The notes: a model not told the origin generated them from the letters alone. 24,911 nt of DNA from DASSJM01 sp036280655 (GCA_036280655.1 DASUQI010000023.1:1-24911); one strand, 5' to 3'; shown: positions 6,286 to 12,619, numbered from the stretch's first letter. Numbers and translations are program-made.

Positions 6286-6819
6286 TCACCGGCGGCGTTC
6301 GTACCGAACGCCGTACCAGGTCTCCCCGCCCCCCGAGCGTCTGAAACGTTCGACCAGGCGCATGCCCACCTTCTCGGCCACCCGGTGCGAGCGCGTGTTG
6401 TCCGCGTCCGCGTGTGCCCGTACGACCTCGGCCCCGAGCCGCTCGAACGCGAGGTCGACGAGCGCGCCCACGGCCTCGGTCGCGTAGCCGTGACCCTGGA
6501 ACGCCGGGGAGATCGTGTAACCGACCCGGATCACGCCCGGCTCCCCCTCGGCCGGGGCGAGCCCGACGTCGCCGACGAGCCGCCCGCCCTCGCGCTCGAG
6601 CACCGAGTACTGGACCCAGCCGGGCTCGCCCGGGGTCCGCGCTGCCATCTCCCGGATCTCGGCCCGGACGCCGTCCGGGTCCGTCCGCTCCCAGCCCTGG
6701 TAGCGGTTCACCTTCGGGTCGCTCCGGTACGCGGAGATCTCCTCGGCGTCCTCGGGCACCGAACGGCGGAGCCGCAACCGCTCCGTGTCGATCGGGTCGG
6801 GCGCGGGATCGGCCGTCAT
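6286..6819 (-). CDS. GNAT-family N-acetyltransferase (RimJ/RimL-like)
   Basis: 177 residues starting MTADPAPDPIDTERLRLRR. The first strand with the IDTERLRLRR signature, the segment RVGYTISPAFQGHGYATEA with the acetyl-CoA pyrophosphate loop (Q-G-H-G-Y-A), and the late block ADADNTRSHRVAEKVGMRLVE are all typical of RimJ/RimL-type enzymes that acetylate N-terminal or small-molecule amines. The acceptor is unknown. A longer open frame upstream exists, but it runs into the divergent gene at 6902 and has no conserved content. TAGGGT (6833-6828), 8 nt before this ATG, supports a leaderless start here. The metallothionein-like gene follows after 33 nt. Confidence 0.9.
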   Translation of the reverse strand: MTADPAPDPIDTERLRLRRSVPEDAEEISAYRSDPKVNRYQGWERTDPDGVRAEIREMAARTPGEPGWVQYSVLEREGGRLVGDVGLAPAEGEPGVIRVGYTISPAFQGHGYATEAVGALVDLAFERLGAEVVRAHADADNTRSHRVAEKVGMRLVERFRRSGGGETWYGVRYERRR

Positions 6820-6827
6820 GGGACGGG

Positions 6828-6833
6828 ACCCTA
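6828..6833 (-). promoter_or_regulatory. -10-like TAGGGT before the GNAT gene
   Basis: TAGGGT on the minus strand, 8 nt before the ATG at 6819, with no Shine-Dalgarno at the usual distance. It would also drive the metallothionein-like gene downstream. Confidence 0.4.
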
Positions 6834-6843
6834 GCGGGCGCGG

Positions 6844-6869
6844 GGGTAGGCAGGCCCGCGGGCGGGTAT
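6844..6869 (+). promoter_or_regulatory. SigB/SigF-like promoter GGGT-N16-GGGTAT
   Basis: GGGT (6844-6847), 16 nt, then GGGTAT (6864-6869), 33 nt before the ATG at 6902. The -10 and the spacer match actinobacterial SigB/SigF-type promoters; the -35 only satisfies the loose GNNT form. Confidence 0.4.
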
Positions 6870-6901
6870 CCCTCGAAGGAGACGACCGGAAGGAGCGAGC
6901 G

Positions 6902-7228
6902 ATGCCGCAGCAGGCATGGAGCGACAAGCGCGAGCGCCAGTACGAGCACATCAAGGCCGGCCTGAAGAAGCGGGGCCGGAGCGAGGACACCGCCGAGGAG
7001 ATCGCCGCGAGGACCGTGAACAAGGAGCGGGCGCGCTCGGGCGAGGCGCGGCAGGCGAGCAGGACGTCGACCGAGGACATCTCGTCGGGTCGTCGCGGCG
7101 GCCTCCGTTCGCACCGCGGGCCGGGCGGTCGCACGAAGGCGCAGCTCTACGAGGAGGCCAAGCGCAAGGGCGTGCGGGGTCGCTCGCGCATGACGAAGGC
7201 GCAGCTGGCGCGCGCGGTCGGTCGGTGA
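6902..7228 (+). CDS. Basic stress-type protein with C-terminal Rho_N-like domain
   Basis: 108 residues, very basic. The N-terminal block MPQQAWSDKRERQYEHIK, then SEDTAEEIAARTVNKERAR, is a conserved signature of proteins often labelled plasmid stabilization protein, a name with weak support. Residues about 55-76 are a Gly/Arg/Ser linker. Residues about 77-108 (TKAQLYEEAKRKGVRGRSRM and TKAQLARAV) form a Rho_N/SAP-like helix-extended-helix that in relatives binds nucleic acid. A role with DNA or RNA in stress is inferred. The ATG at 6902 is chosen for its Shine-Dalgarno (AAGGAG) and the conserved N-terminus. The gene is unlinked to any toxin. A second protein with the same C-terminal module lies at 12323-12604. 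Confidence 0.85.
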   Translation: MPQQAWSDKRERQYEHIKAGLKKRGRSEDTAEEIAARTVNKERARSGEARQASRTSTEDISSGRRGGLRSHRGPGGRTKAQLYEEAKRKGVRGRSRMTKAQLARAVGR

Positions 7229-7239
7229 TCGAGGCCCAC

Positions 7240-7269
7240 TTGAGCGAACCGCCGTCGCGGGACTAGGCT
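7240..7269 (+). promoter_or_regulatory. Promoter TTGAGC-N18-TAGGCT
   Basis: TTGAGC (7240-7245) and TAGGCT (7264-7269) with an 18-nt spacer. The ATG at 7276 begins 6 nt after the -10, so the mRNA is probably leaderless. Confidence 0.5.
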
Positions 7270-7275
7270 CGGACC

Positions 7276-7479
7276 ATGCCGTCGGTGCAGGGGCTCTCGA
7301 AGCAGCAGGCGAACTACCGCCACGCCGAGAACCCGAAGTTCAGCTGTCACGAATGCAAGTTCATGTTCCCGAGGCTGTCGGTCGGCGGATGCCGGTACGT
7401 CCGCGGCGTGATCCACGCCGGCGACACGTGCGACGAGTTCAAGCCGCGCGCGGCCGCGTCCGACGCTCCGACGGCCTGA
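7276..7479 (+). CDS. Small four-cysteine protein, HiPIP-like or zinc-binding
   Basis: 67 residues. The core is YRHAENPKFSCHECKFMFPR, then GGCRYVRGVIHAGDTCDEF. The four cysteines are C24, C27, C39 and C52, that is C-x2-C-x11-C-x12-C. The layout Y....C..C.(aromatic)...C..V.G.I.....C..F resembles high-potential iron-sulfur proteins and small HiPIP-like proteins that carry a 4Fe-4S cluster. The x11 loop is shorter than in classical HiPIPs, and no Tat signal is present, so the protein should be cytosolic and a zinc site is an equally possible reading. Coding is supported by the dense motif and by a promoter placed exactly for a leaderless start. It converges with the DDAH-like gene with 12 bp between stops. 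Confidence 0.75.
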   Translation: MPSVQGLSKQQANYRHAENPKFSCHECKFMFPRLSVGGCRYVRGVIHAGDTCDEFKPRAAASDAPTA

Positions 7480-7491
7480 CGCCCGCGGCGA

Positions 7492-8352
7492 TCACGCGCC
7501 GCGCAGCAACGGCCTCGTGAGGCACGTCGGGCCGCCCTCGCCCTTCAGCGAGATCTCCGAGCCCTCGTAGGCGAACACCTCGACGCCGGCGCGCTCCATC
7601 CTGCGCCGCGTCTCCGGGTTCCCGTCGACCGCGAGCCCCACGCGCGGCGCGAGCGCGAGGACGTTCGGCCCCATCGTGTCGAACTCCTCATCGGGCACCG
7701 CCACGACCTCGACGCCGCGCTCGTCGAGGAGCTCGACCAGCCGGACCGGCAGCAGCGGGACGTACGCGACGACGAGGTCGCGGTCGAGCGGCGACAGCAA
7801 CGACAGCAGGTGCAGGCACGCCTCGGGTCCGTGCCGGTTCGGCACGTCGAACGCGAGCACGTCGACGCCCGGCAGCGCCGCCCGCAGCGCCTCGACGCCC
7901 GCGTCGTTCGTCCGGAAGCTCCGGCCGACGAGCAGCGTCCGCTCGTCGAGCCACATCGTGTCGCCGCCCTCGGCCGTCGCGGGCGCCGCCATCTCGAAGG
8001 CCACCGGCACGCCCAGCCGTCGAAGCTCGGCGGCGGCCGCGGCCGACTCGGGCCGGCGTCCTTCCTTGCCGGGCCACAGCAAGATCGCCCCGGCATCCGA
8101 GACGATCACGGGGTCGAACACGTAGATCGCGTCGGGATCGCCGTCGACGGCGACCTCGGCGAACTCCACCCGAGCGCCCGCCGACCGGAGGACCTCGCAC
8201 AGCTCCTCGTGCTGCTTCGCCGCGAGGCCGGCGTCCGGCTCGCCGAGCCACCCGAACGCCTGCCAGGCGGCGAGGTCCGCGGGCCGCGGCGACCGGACGA
8301 GCACCCGGCGGAGCGGCTCCACGAGCGTCTGCCCGCCGAAGGACGCGTCCAC
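7492..8352 (-). CDS. Amidinotransferase/dimethylargininase (DDAH)-family enzyme
   Basis: 286 residues from a GTG at 8352. FGGQTLVEPLRRVLVRSP, the block DAGAILLWPGKEGRRPE, EGGDTMWLDERTLLVGRSFRTN, H181 in CLHLLSLLSPLD and C277 in GGPTCLTRPL match the pentein-fold DDAH/arginine-deiminase superfamily. Cys and His form the catalytic pair that attacks a guanidinium carbon. Likely substrates are dimethylarginine or a related guanidino compound; this is inferred. The frame stays open far upstream, but that stretch is antisense to the next gene and has no family similarity. TACAGT (8368-8363) lies 10 nt before the GTG. An ATG at 8424 is the alternative start and would add 24 unconserved residues. Confidence 0.85.
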   Translation of the reverse strand: MDASFGGQTLVEPLRRVLVRSPRPADLAAWQAFGWLGEPDAGLAAKQHEELCEVLRSAGARVEFAEVAVDGDPDAIYVFDPVIVSDAGAILLWPGKEGRRPESAAAAAELRRLGVPVAFEMAAPATAEGGDTMWLDERTLLVGRSFRTNDAGVEALRAALPGVDVLAFDVPNRHGPEACLHLLSLLSPLDRDLVVAYVPLLPVRLVELLDERGVEVVAVPDEEFDTMGPNVLALAPRVGLAVDGNPETRRRMERAGVEVFAYEGSEISLKGEGGPTCLTRPLLRGA

Positions 8353-8445
8353 GATGCCTCGAACTGTATGCGCTCCCCGCCGTAGGACGAGCGGCCGTAC
8401 CTGCGGGCCGTCGCGACGTGCCATCGTGCCCGAGGTGTCGAACCG

Positions 8446-9156
8446 ATGATCACCCATGCCGTCCCCGGCTTCCTCCCGAGCGCCTCGGGGATCGCGTTCC
8501 CGAACCGGTTCCCACGCGTCCCCGTTCGGAGGATCGGCATCCCAGGCATCGTGAGCGTCCCGATCGGCGACGCCTCGAACGGCCTGTGCGGCGGCATGGC
8601 GTTCGCCGTCCGCGACTACTTCGAGGCCGGGAAGCCACCGCCCGGGCTCGGCGACGCGCCGGGCGAGGGGACGCTGTTCGACTACCTCGTCGACCGGCTG
8701 TTCGACAGCTTCGACCTTCCGCTCGGCCCGGCCCGCTACCTGAAGCTCATGAGCCCGCACCTGCCCGACGGGGAAACCTTCCTCAGCCGCTTCGGGATCG
8801 GTCCGCACGGCCGCGCGTGGCTGATGGTCCGGGAGGAGTGGCCGAAGGTCCGCGCCGACATCGACGCCGGCCACCCCTCGCCGCTCGGGCTCGTCCGCGT
8901 GAAGTCGAACGACCCCTTCGATCTCAAGGAGAACAACCAGGTCCTCGCGTACGGCTACGACCAGGAGGACGGGGCCCTCACGCTGCGCCTGTACGACCCG
9001 AACCTCCCCAAGCGCGACGACGTGACGATGTCGTTCAGCCTCGCCGACCCGAACGCGCCCACCCCGGTCCGGTCCTTCCCCGGCGGACCGAGGATCTTCG
9101 CGTTCTTCCGCGTCCCATACGCGAGGTCGTCCCCGCCAGCGGAGCCGCCGATGTAG
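8446..9156 (+). CDS. Conserved hypothetical, cysteine-peptidase-like fold candidate
   Basis: 236 residues, no signal peptide. Conserved-looking blocks are FLPSASGIAFPNRFP, the NGLCGGMAFAVRDYFEAGKP motif with C48 at a helix start, GTLFDYLVDRLFDSF, and ENNQVLAYGYDQEDGALTLR followed by LYDPNLP. Cys at the start of a Gly-flanked helix, followed later by a (H)QVLAYGY strand and a Y-D-P-N turn, is how papain-like and C39-like folds look. In that reading the residue before QVLAYGY should be His but is N164 here, so the protein may be inactive or use another base. This is inference. GAGGTG, 8 nt before the ATG, is the ribosome site. It is divergent from the DDAH-like gene. Confidence 0.72.
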   Translation: MITHAVPGFLPSASGIAFPNRFPRVPVRRIGIPGIVSVPIGDASNGLCGGMAFAVRDYFEAGKPPPGLGDAPGEGTLFDYLVDRLFDSFDLPLGPARYLKLMSPHLPDGETFLSRFGIGPHGRAWLMVREEWPKVRADIDAGHPSPLGLVRVKSNDPFDLKENNQVLAYGYDQEDGALTLRLYDPNLPKRDDVTMSFSLADPNAPTPVRSFPGGPRIFAFFRVPYARSSPPAEPPM

Positions 9157-9266
9157 CCCGAACGGCCCCTCGCTGTGGTCGGCCCGAACACCGGGCAGGT
9201 ACGCCCGAGCGTCCCATCGCGCTCGAGGCAACGGCCCGTCACGATGACAGCGCGAAGGAGGCGTCG

Positions 9267-9392
9267 ATGGCCACAGCGCCGACCAGAGCGACCCGTCACC
9301 TCGCCCCCCGCCGGGCGGTGTCGTCGACCTCCCCGAGCTCGTGGAGGGTCCCGCCTAGGCGATCGGGTGTGACGGCCTCGCCTCGGGGGTAA
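9267..9392 (+). CDS. Possible 41-residue leader ORF before the GlsB/YeaQ gene
   Basis: ATG at 9267 follows AAGGAGG with a 5-nt gap, one of the best ribosome sites in the window. The 41-residue product is Arg/Ser/Pro-rich (starts MATAPTRATRHLAPRRAV) with no recognised motif, and codon use is not clearly coding. It stops with TAA at 9390-9392, inside an inverted repeat and 20 nt before the next ATG. It could be a regulatory leader peptide, a small basic protein, or chance. The rest of the 9157-9412 gap shows nothing else. Confidence 0.3.
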   Translation: MATAPTRATRHLAPRRAVSSTSPSSWRVPPRRSGVTASPRG

Positions 9393-9405
9393 AGCCCGCC
9401 CGAGG
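9367..9405 (+). promoter_or_regulatory. SigB-like element and inverted repeat before the GlsB/YeaQ gene
   Basis: GTGT (9367-9370), 16 nt, then GGGTAA (9387-9392), resembling GNNT-N16-GGGTAT with a weak last base. Overlapping it, CCTCGGG (9381-9387) pairs with CCCGAGG (9399-9405) around an 11-nt loop; the right arm contains the Shine-Dalgarno GAGGTG. The two readings largely exclude each other on one transcript. Confidence 0.3.
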
Positions 9406-9412
9406 TGACGCC

Positions 9413-9757
9413 ATGACGAACGACCAGACCCCCGGGATCGCCGGCATGCTCGCCGCCGTACCGGTTGTGCTCGCGCAGAACGGCCGGAACGACGTCGACG
9501 TGGAGTCGATCCTCGGCTACGTCCTCGTCGGCCTGGTGGTCGGGCTGATCGCCCGGCTGATCGTCCCGGGCCGCGATCCGTTCGGGCTCCTGGGGACGCT
9601 CCTGCTCGGCATCGTGGGCGCCGTGATCGGCGGATGGCTCGCCGGCGAGGTCTTCGCGGAGACCGAGGGCGTCGACTGGATCGCCTCGATCGTCGTGGCC
9701 GCGGTGCTGGTGCTGCTGCTGCGCGCCGGCACGCGCCGGTCGCTGTGGGGACGATAG
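9413..9757 (+). CDS. GlsB/YeaQ/YmgE-family stress-response membrane protein
   Basis: 114 residues. The family core is clear: ILGYVLVGLVVGLIARLIVPG, then DPFGLLGTLLLGIVGAVIGGWL, then a third hydrophobic segment IASIVVAAVLVLLL. These small three-helix proteins (transglycosylase-associated family, PF04226) sit in the cytoplasmic membrane and are often induced by general stress; the molecular role is not established. It is longer than the usual 80-85 residues because of about 30 extra N-terminal residues, which include a short hydrophobic stretch (MLAAVPVVLA). The ribosome site GAGGTG is at 9402-9407. It is not in an operon with the peroxiredoxin, which has its own promoter. Confidence 0.88.
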   Translation: MTNDQTPGIAGMLAAVPVVLAQNGRNDVDVESILGYVLVGLVVGLIARLIVPGRDPFGLLGTLLLGIVGAVIGGWLAGEVFAETEGVDWIASIVVAAVLVLLLRAGTRRSLWGR

Positions 9758-9827
9758 GTTCCGAGACTTTCTCCGTGGGCGGCGGCCAGGGCCATCGCCG
9801 CCCGTCGGACCGACGCCTCCCTTCGGG

Positions 9828-9833
9828 TACGGT
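9828..9833 (+). promoter_or_regulatory. -10-like TACGGT before bcp
   Basis: TACGGT followed by 6 nt and then the ATG at 9840, with no Shine-Dalgarno. TCGGAC (9805-9810), 17 nt upstream, is a possible -35. Confidence 0.4.
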
Positions 9834-9839
9834 GAGCCG

Positions 9840-10283
9840 ATGAGCATCCTCGAGCCCGGAACGGCGGCGCCCGACTTCGCGCTCGCGGACCAGCACGGTC
9901 GGACGGTTCGGCTCCGGGACTTCCGAGGGCGGAAGGTCCTCGTGTACTTCTACCCGCAGGCCGACACCCCGGGCTGCACGGTCCAGTCCTGCGACCTGCG
10001 CGACCACCGCCGGGAGCTCGCGGGCGTCGGGACCGACATCGTCGGCATCTCGCCCGACATGCCGAAAGAGCAGCTCGCGTTCGACGAGAAGTTCGACCTC
10101 GGCTTCCCGCTGCTCTCCGACCCCGACCACGCAACCGCGGACGCGTGGGGAACGTGGAACGACGAGCGCGGCGGGATCCGCCGTTCGTCGTTCCTGATCG
10201 ACGAGGACGGGCGGATCGAGCGCGCGTGGTACGGCGTGAAGCCGGCGGACACCGTGCCGAACGCCGTCGCCGCGCTCGGCTAG
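9840..10283 (+). CDS. bcp: Thioredoxin-dependent thiol peroxidase (BCP/PrxQ)
   Basis: 147 residues, the normal length for BCP. The peroxidatic Cys is C46 in YPQADTPGCTVQSCDLRD and the resolving Cys is C51, five residues on, which is the atypical 2-Cys PrxQ arrangement. LEPGTAAPDFALADQHG at the start, and FPLLSDPDHATADAWGTW and SSFLIDEDGRIERAWY later, complete the thioredoxin fold. The enzyme reduces H2O2 and alkyl hydroperoxides in the cytosol and is recycled by thioredoxin. No thioredoxin gene is nearby. It is probably monocistronic, with a leaderless start, and converges on the TIG-domain gene with 13 bp between the stops. Confidence 0.95.
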   Translation: MSILEPGTAAPDFALADQHGRTVRLRDFRGRKVLVYFYPQADTPGCTVQSCDLRDHRRELAGVGTDIVGISPDMPKEQLAFDEKFDLGFPLLSDPDHATADAWGTWNDERGGIRRSSFLIDEDGRIERAWYGVKPADTVPNAVAALG

Positions 10284-10296
10284 GTCCTCCTTCCGC

Positions 10297-11460
10297 TCAG
10301 TGCTGGTGCCGCCGGGCCGGCGAGCGGTCGCGTCGGCAGACGTCCGCGCCGGCATTCAGCTCCTCGCGAACGGCGACCGCCCGATAGCGCCCCCTCCGAT
10401 CCGTGATCGGTTCGCGGTAGATGCCGTCGTCGTTCGTCTGGTCGCTGTCGATCGTCCGCCACGTCCCGCTACGCAGGCGCTGGATGTTCACCCTGACTTC
10501 GATCGCACAGTCGTCGAAGCCGTCGGCGACCTGCACCACCCCCCGCGCGACGAGGTGGCGGCGCAGTTCGAGCGTGACGGTGCGCTCGTGCGACGTCGGC
10601 CCGACGGTGACCGTGAACGGGGTGGCGCTCGTCCCCGTGCCGCTCGGATTCGTGACCGTGATCGGTCCCGTCGTGGCGCCGGCGGGCACCGTGGCGATGA
10701 TCCGGGTGCCCTGCGGGTTCACGGTGAAGGTGGTCGCCGCGACGCCGTTGAAGCTGACCGAGGTCGCGCCGGTGAGGTTCGTGCCGACGATCGTCACTGA
10801 GGTTCCGACGGGCCCGCTGGTCGGCTCGAACGACGTGATCGTGGGCGAACCCGCCGGGGTCACGGTGAAGTTGGTCGAGCTGTTCGCGGTGCCACCCGGC
10901 GTCGTGACCGAGATCGGACCGGTCGTGGCCCCCGCCGGGACCGTGGCCGTGATCTGCGTCCCGGCCGGGTTCACGCTGAACGTGGTCGCCGCGATGCCGC
11001 TGAAGCTGACCGCGGTCGCACCGGAGAGGTTCGTGCCGACGATGGTCACCAAGGTTCCGACCGGCCCGCTGACCGGGTTGAACGAGGTGATCGTCGGGAG
11101 CGGCGTGACGGTGACGGTGAAGTTCGTCGCGCTCACGGCCGTCCCGTCGGGGCTGGCCACCGAGATCGGACCGGTCGTGGCGCCGGCCGGCACGGTCGCC
11201 GTGATCTTGTGCGGGTTGTCGATCGTGAAGGTGGCAGACACGCCGTTGAAGCTCACGGTCGTGACGTCCGGGTCGGGGCCGCTGAAGTGGTCGCCGTTGA
11301 TCACGACGGCCGTCCCCACTGGGCCGCTCGTCGGGTCGAACGACGAGATCGTCGGGGCAGCCGCCCGGGCGACGCCCGCACCCGCGATCACGACCGCGGC
11401 CACGACGAAGGAGACCGCGAGGGCCTGGATCGTTCGACGCGAGCGTGCGTGTGTCGTCAT
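10297..11460 (-). CDS. Secreted protein with three tandem IPT/TIG domains
   Basis: 387 residues from the ATG at 11460, which follows a GAGGGG ribosome site. Residues 1-34 are a signal peptide: THARSRRT, a hydrophobic core IQALAVSFVVAAVVIAGAGV and an ARAAA cleavage region. Three IPT/TIG immunoglobulin-like domains follow (about 36-120, 121-204 and 205-287), each beginning PTI-(S/T)-SF-x-P-x-SGPVGT and containing TATVPAGATTGPI or a close variant. Residues about 290-387 are a different beta-rich domain (ERTVTLELRRHLVARGVVQV, then YREPITDRRGRYRAVAV) with C318 and C375, and a basic tail. No sortase motif or membrane anchor is visible, so it is likely released or held non-covalently. Cell-surface binding is inferred from the fold. 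An upstream ATG at 11508 lacks a ribosome site. Confidence 0.88.
   Translation of the reverse strand: MTTHARSRRTIQALAVSFVVAAVVIAGAGVARAAAPTISSFDPTSGPVGTAVVINGDHFSGPDPDVTTVSFNGVSATFTIDNPHKITATVPAGATTGPISVASPDGTAVSATNFTVTVTPLPTITSFNPVSGPVGTLVTIVGTNLSGATAVSFSGIAATTFSVNPAGTQITATVPAGATTGPISVTTPGGTANSSTNFTVTPAGSPTITSFEPTSGPVGTSVTIVGTNLTGATSVSFNGVAATTFTVNPQGTRIIATVPAGATTGPITVTNPSGTGTSATPFTVTVGPTSHERTVTLELRRHLVARGVVQVADGFDDCAIEVRVNIQRLRSGTWRTIDSDQTNDDGIYREPITDRRGRYRAVAVREELNAGADVCRRDRSPARRHQH
10597..11358 (-). repeat. Three tandem TIG-domain repeats of about 250 bp
   Basis: The same coding segment appears three times with high DNA similarity, for example the repeated stretch encoding GATTGPI. The second and third copies are closest (SVTIVGTNL, AATTF-x-VNP). 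This pattern suggests recent internal duplication or gene conversion. Confidence 0.8.
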
Positions 11461-11522
11461 GGACGCAACCCCCCTCGGCGGGCAAGCCATCGACAGGTTC
11501 ACCAGCATGACAGGATGCCGGG

Positions 11523-12254
11523 ATGCCCGAATCCGGCCCGCTCGCGCTCGTCGGCGGGGACGAGCTCAACCCCGGCAACGAGCCGCAGGATCGGGTCCTG
11601 ATCGACGCGGCCGGCGACGGCCCCGCGTACGTCCTCGCGACGGCGGCGGGGCGGCAGCGCCCGGAACAGGCGGTCGCGAACGCCGTCCGGTGGTTCCGCG
11701 GGCTCGGGCTCGACGTCGAGGAGCTGCCCGCGACGAAGCGCTCGCACGCGAAGGACCCCGCCGTCGTCGAACGTGCCCGCGCCGGCCGCTTCTTCTACCT
11801 CGTGGGCGGCGACCCGGGTCTCGTTCCGAAGACGCTCTCCGGCACGCCGCTCTGGGATGCGATCGTCGCGGCGTGGTCGGGCGGCGCCGCGCTCGGCGGG
11901 TCGTCCGCCGGCGCGATGGCGTTCGGCGAGTGGACGCTCGTCCGCGAGCGGATGCCCGGCGACGACCGCCGTCGGTACGCGCCGGCGCTGGCCCTCGTCC
12001 CGAGCGTCGCCGTCCTGCCGCACTTCGAGACGTTCGGCAACCGCTGGGTCGCGAGCGCCCTCGAGGCGGCGCCCACGACGAGCGTCGTGCTCCTCGGGCC
12101 CGACGAACGTACCGCCGCCGTGTACCGGGAAGGTCGCTGGACCGCACTCGGCGCCGGTGGGGTCACGGTGATCGCCGCGGGCGGAGCCACAAGCCGTTTC
12201 GAGGCCGGCTCCGAGGTCGAGGGGCTCCCCGACCCGGTCATGGGCCCTCGCTGA
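11523..12254 (+). CDS. Peptidase S51 / cyanophycinase-like protein
   Basis: 243 residues with the class I glutamine-amidotransferase-like fold of the S51 family. The nucleophile elbow is G-G-S-S-A-G-A-M with S128, preceded by FFYLVGGDPG (about 91-99) and followed by VLPHF with H167. The family includes dipeptidase E (Asp-X) and cyanophycinase. This protein lacks the length and insertions of true cyanophycinases (about 270 residues or more), so the substrate is uncertain. No signal peptide is seen, so it is likely cytosolic. CAGGAT, 6 nt before the ATG, may be the -10 of a leaderless transcript. It is divergent from the TIG gene with 62 bp between starts. Confidence 0.85.
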   Translation: MPESGPLALVGGDELNPGNEPQDRVLIDAAGDGPAYVLATAAGRQRPEQAVANAVRWFRGLGLDVEELPATKRSHAKDPAVVERARAGRFFYLVGGDPGLVPKTLSGTPLWDAIVAAWSGGAALGGSSAGAMAFGEWTLVRERMPGDDRRRYAPALALVPSVAVLPHFETFGNRWVASALEAAPTTSVVLLGPDERTAAVYREGRWTALGAGGVTVIAAGGATSRFEAGSEVEGLPDPVMGPR

Positions 12255-12263
12255 CGCGCGGCC

Positions 12264-12289
12264 GTTTCCCGCTCGCGCCCAACGGGAAT
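12264..12289 (+). promoter_or_regulatory. SigB/SigF-like promoter GTTT-N16-GGGAAT
   Basis: GTTT (12264-12267), 16 nt, then GGGAAT (12284-12289), 33 nt before the ATG at 12323. Both elements and the spacer agree with mycobacterial SigF and Streptomyces SigB promoters. Confidence 0.5.
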
Positions 12290-12322
12290 CAAGCACTTGA
12301 CCCGACCGTTCGGAGGTGACGA

Positions 12323-12604
12323 ATGATGGCGACGCGCAAGCAGACGCAGGCGTCGAGACGGAACATCGGAGCCGCGCAACGGGCGGCCCGGTCGAAGCGG
12401 ACGATCGCGAACCTTCCGAAGTCCACACGGCGTGAGCTCGGCAGGCAGGCCGCGAGAGGACGGGCCCGTTCGGGCAAGGCCGGGCGAGCGCTCGAGGACC
12501 GCAACCGCCAGCAGCTCTACGACACCGCGAAGAAGATGGACATCCCGGGCCGCTCGCGCATGGGCAAGTGGGAGCTGATCGAGGCGATCCGGCGCAAGCG
12601 CTGA
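12323..12604 (+). CDS. Small basic protein with C-terminal Rho_N-like domain
   Basis: 93 residues, strongly basic. The first 55 residues are Arg/Lys/Ala-rich helix (RRNIGAAQRAARSKRTIANLP) with a central RARSGKAGRALEDR. Residues about 61-92 (NRQQLYDTAKKMDIPGRSRM and GKWELIEAIR) match the Rho_N/SAP-like module of the protein at 6902-7228, including the shared GRSRM. Nucleic-acid binding is inferred from charge and this domain. GGAGG lies 6 nt before the first ATG; a second ATG follows immediately. The two Rho_N genes also share a SigB-like promoter with an identical spacer and an identical 33-nt distance to the start. It converges on the RAM-domain gene with 15 bp between. Confidence 0.85.
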   Translation: MMATRKQTQASRRNIGAAQRAARSKRTIANLPKSTRRELGRQAARGRARSGKAGRALEDRNRQQLYDTAKKMDIPGRSRMGKWELIEAIRRKR

Positions 12605-12619
12605 CCGCGCCGCCGGGTC

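Noticed and set aside
6820..7134. Upstream extension of the GNAT gene
   Set aside because: It would run antisense through the Rho_N gene and lacks conserved residues; the promoter-like TAGGGT and the IDTERLRLRR signature place the start at 6819.
6902..7228. Toxin-antitoxin or plasmid-partition locus
   Set aside because: The plasmid stabilization label attached to this family has no partner toxin, ParA/ParB or plasmid gene nearby.
8353..9231. N-terminal extension of the DDAH-like gene to 579 residues
   Set aside because: The extra part is antisense to the gene at 8446-9156 and has no family similarity; the DDAH family starts just before the FGGQ motif.
9381..9405. Rho-independent terminator
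   Set aside because: The stem is present but followed by GAGGTGACGCC and a start codon, with no T-run.
10597..11358. CRISPR-like or tandem DNA array
   Set aside because: The repeats are about 250 bp, in frame and encode TIG domains; there are no short spacers.
10421..12319. A 632-codon plus-strand frame across the TIG gene and into the S51-like gene
   Set aside because: The first half is antisense to the clearly coding TIG repeats, so it looks like a repetitive Val/Pro/Thr protein only by mirroring them; the second half is an Arg-rich shadow of the S51-like gene.
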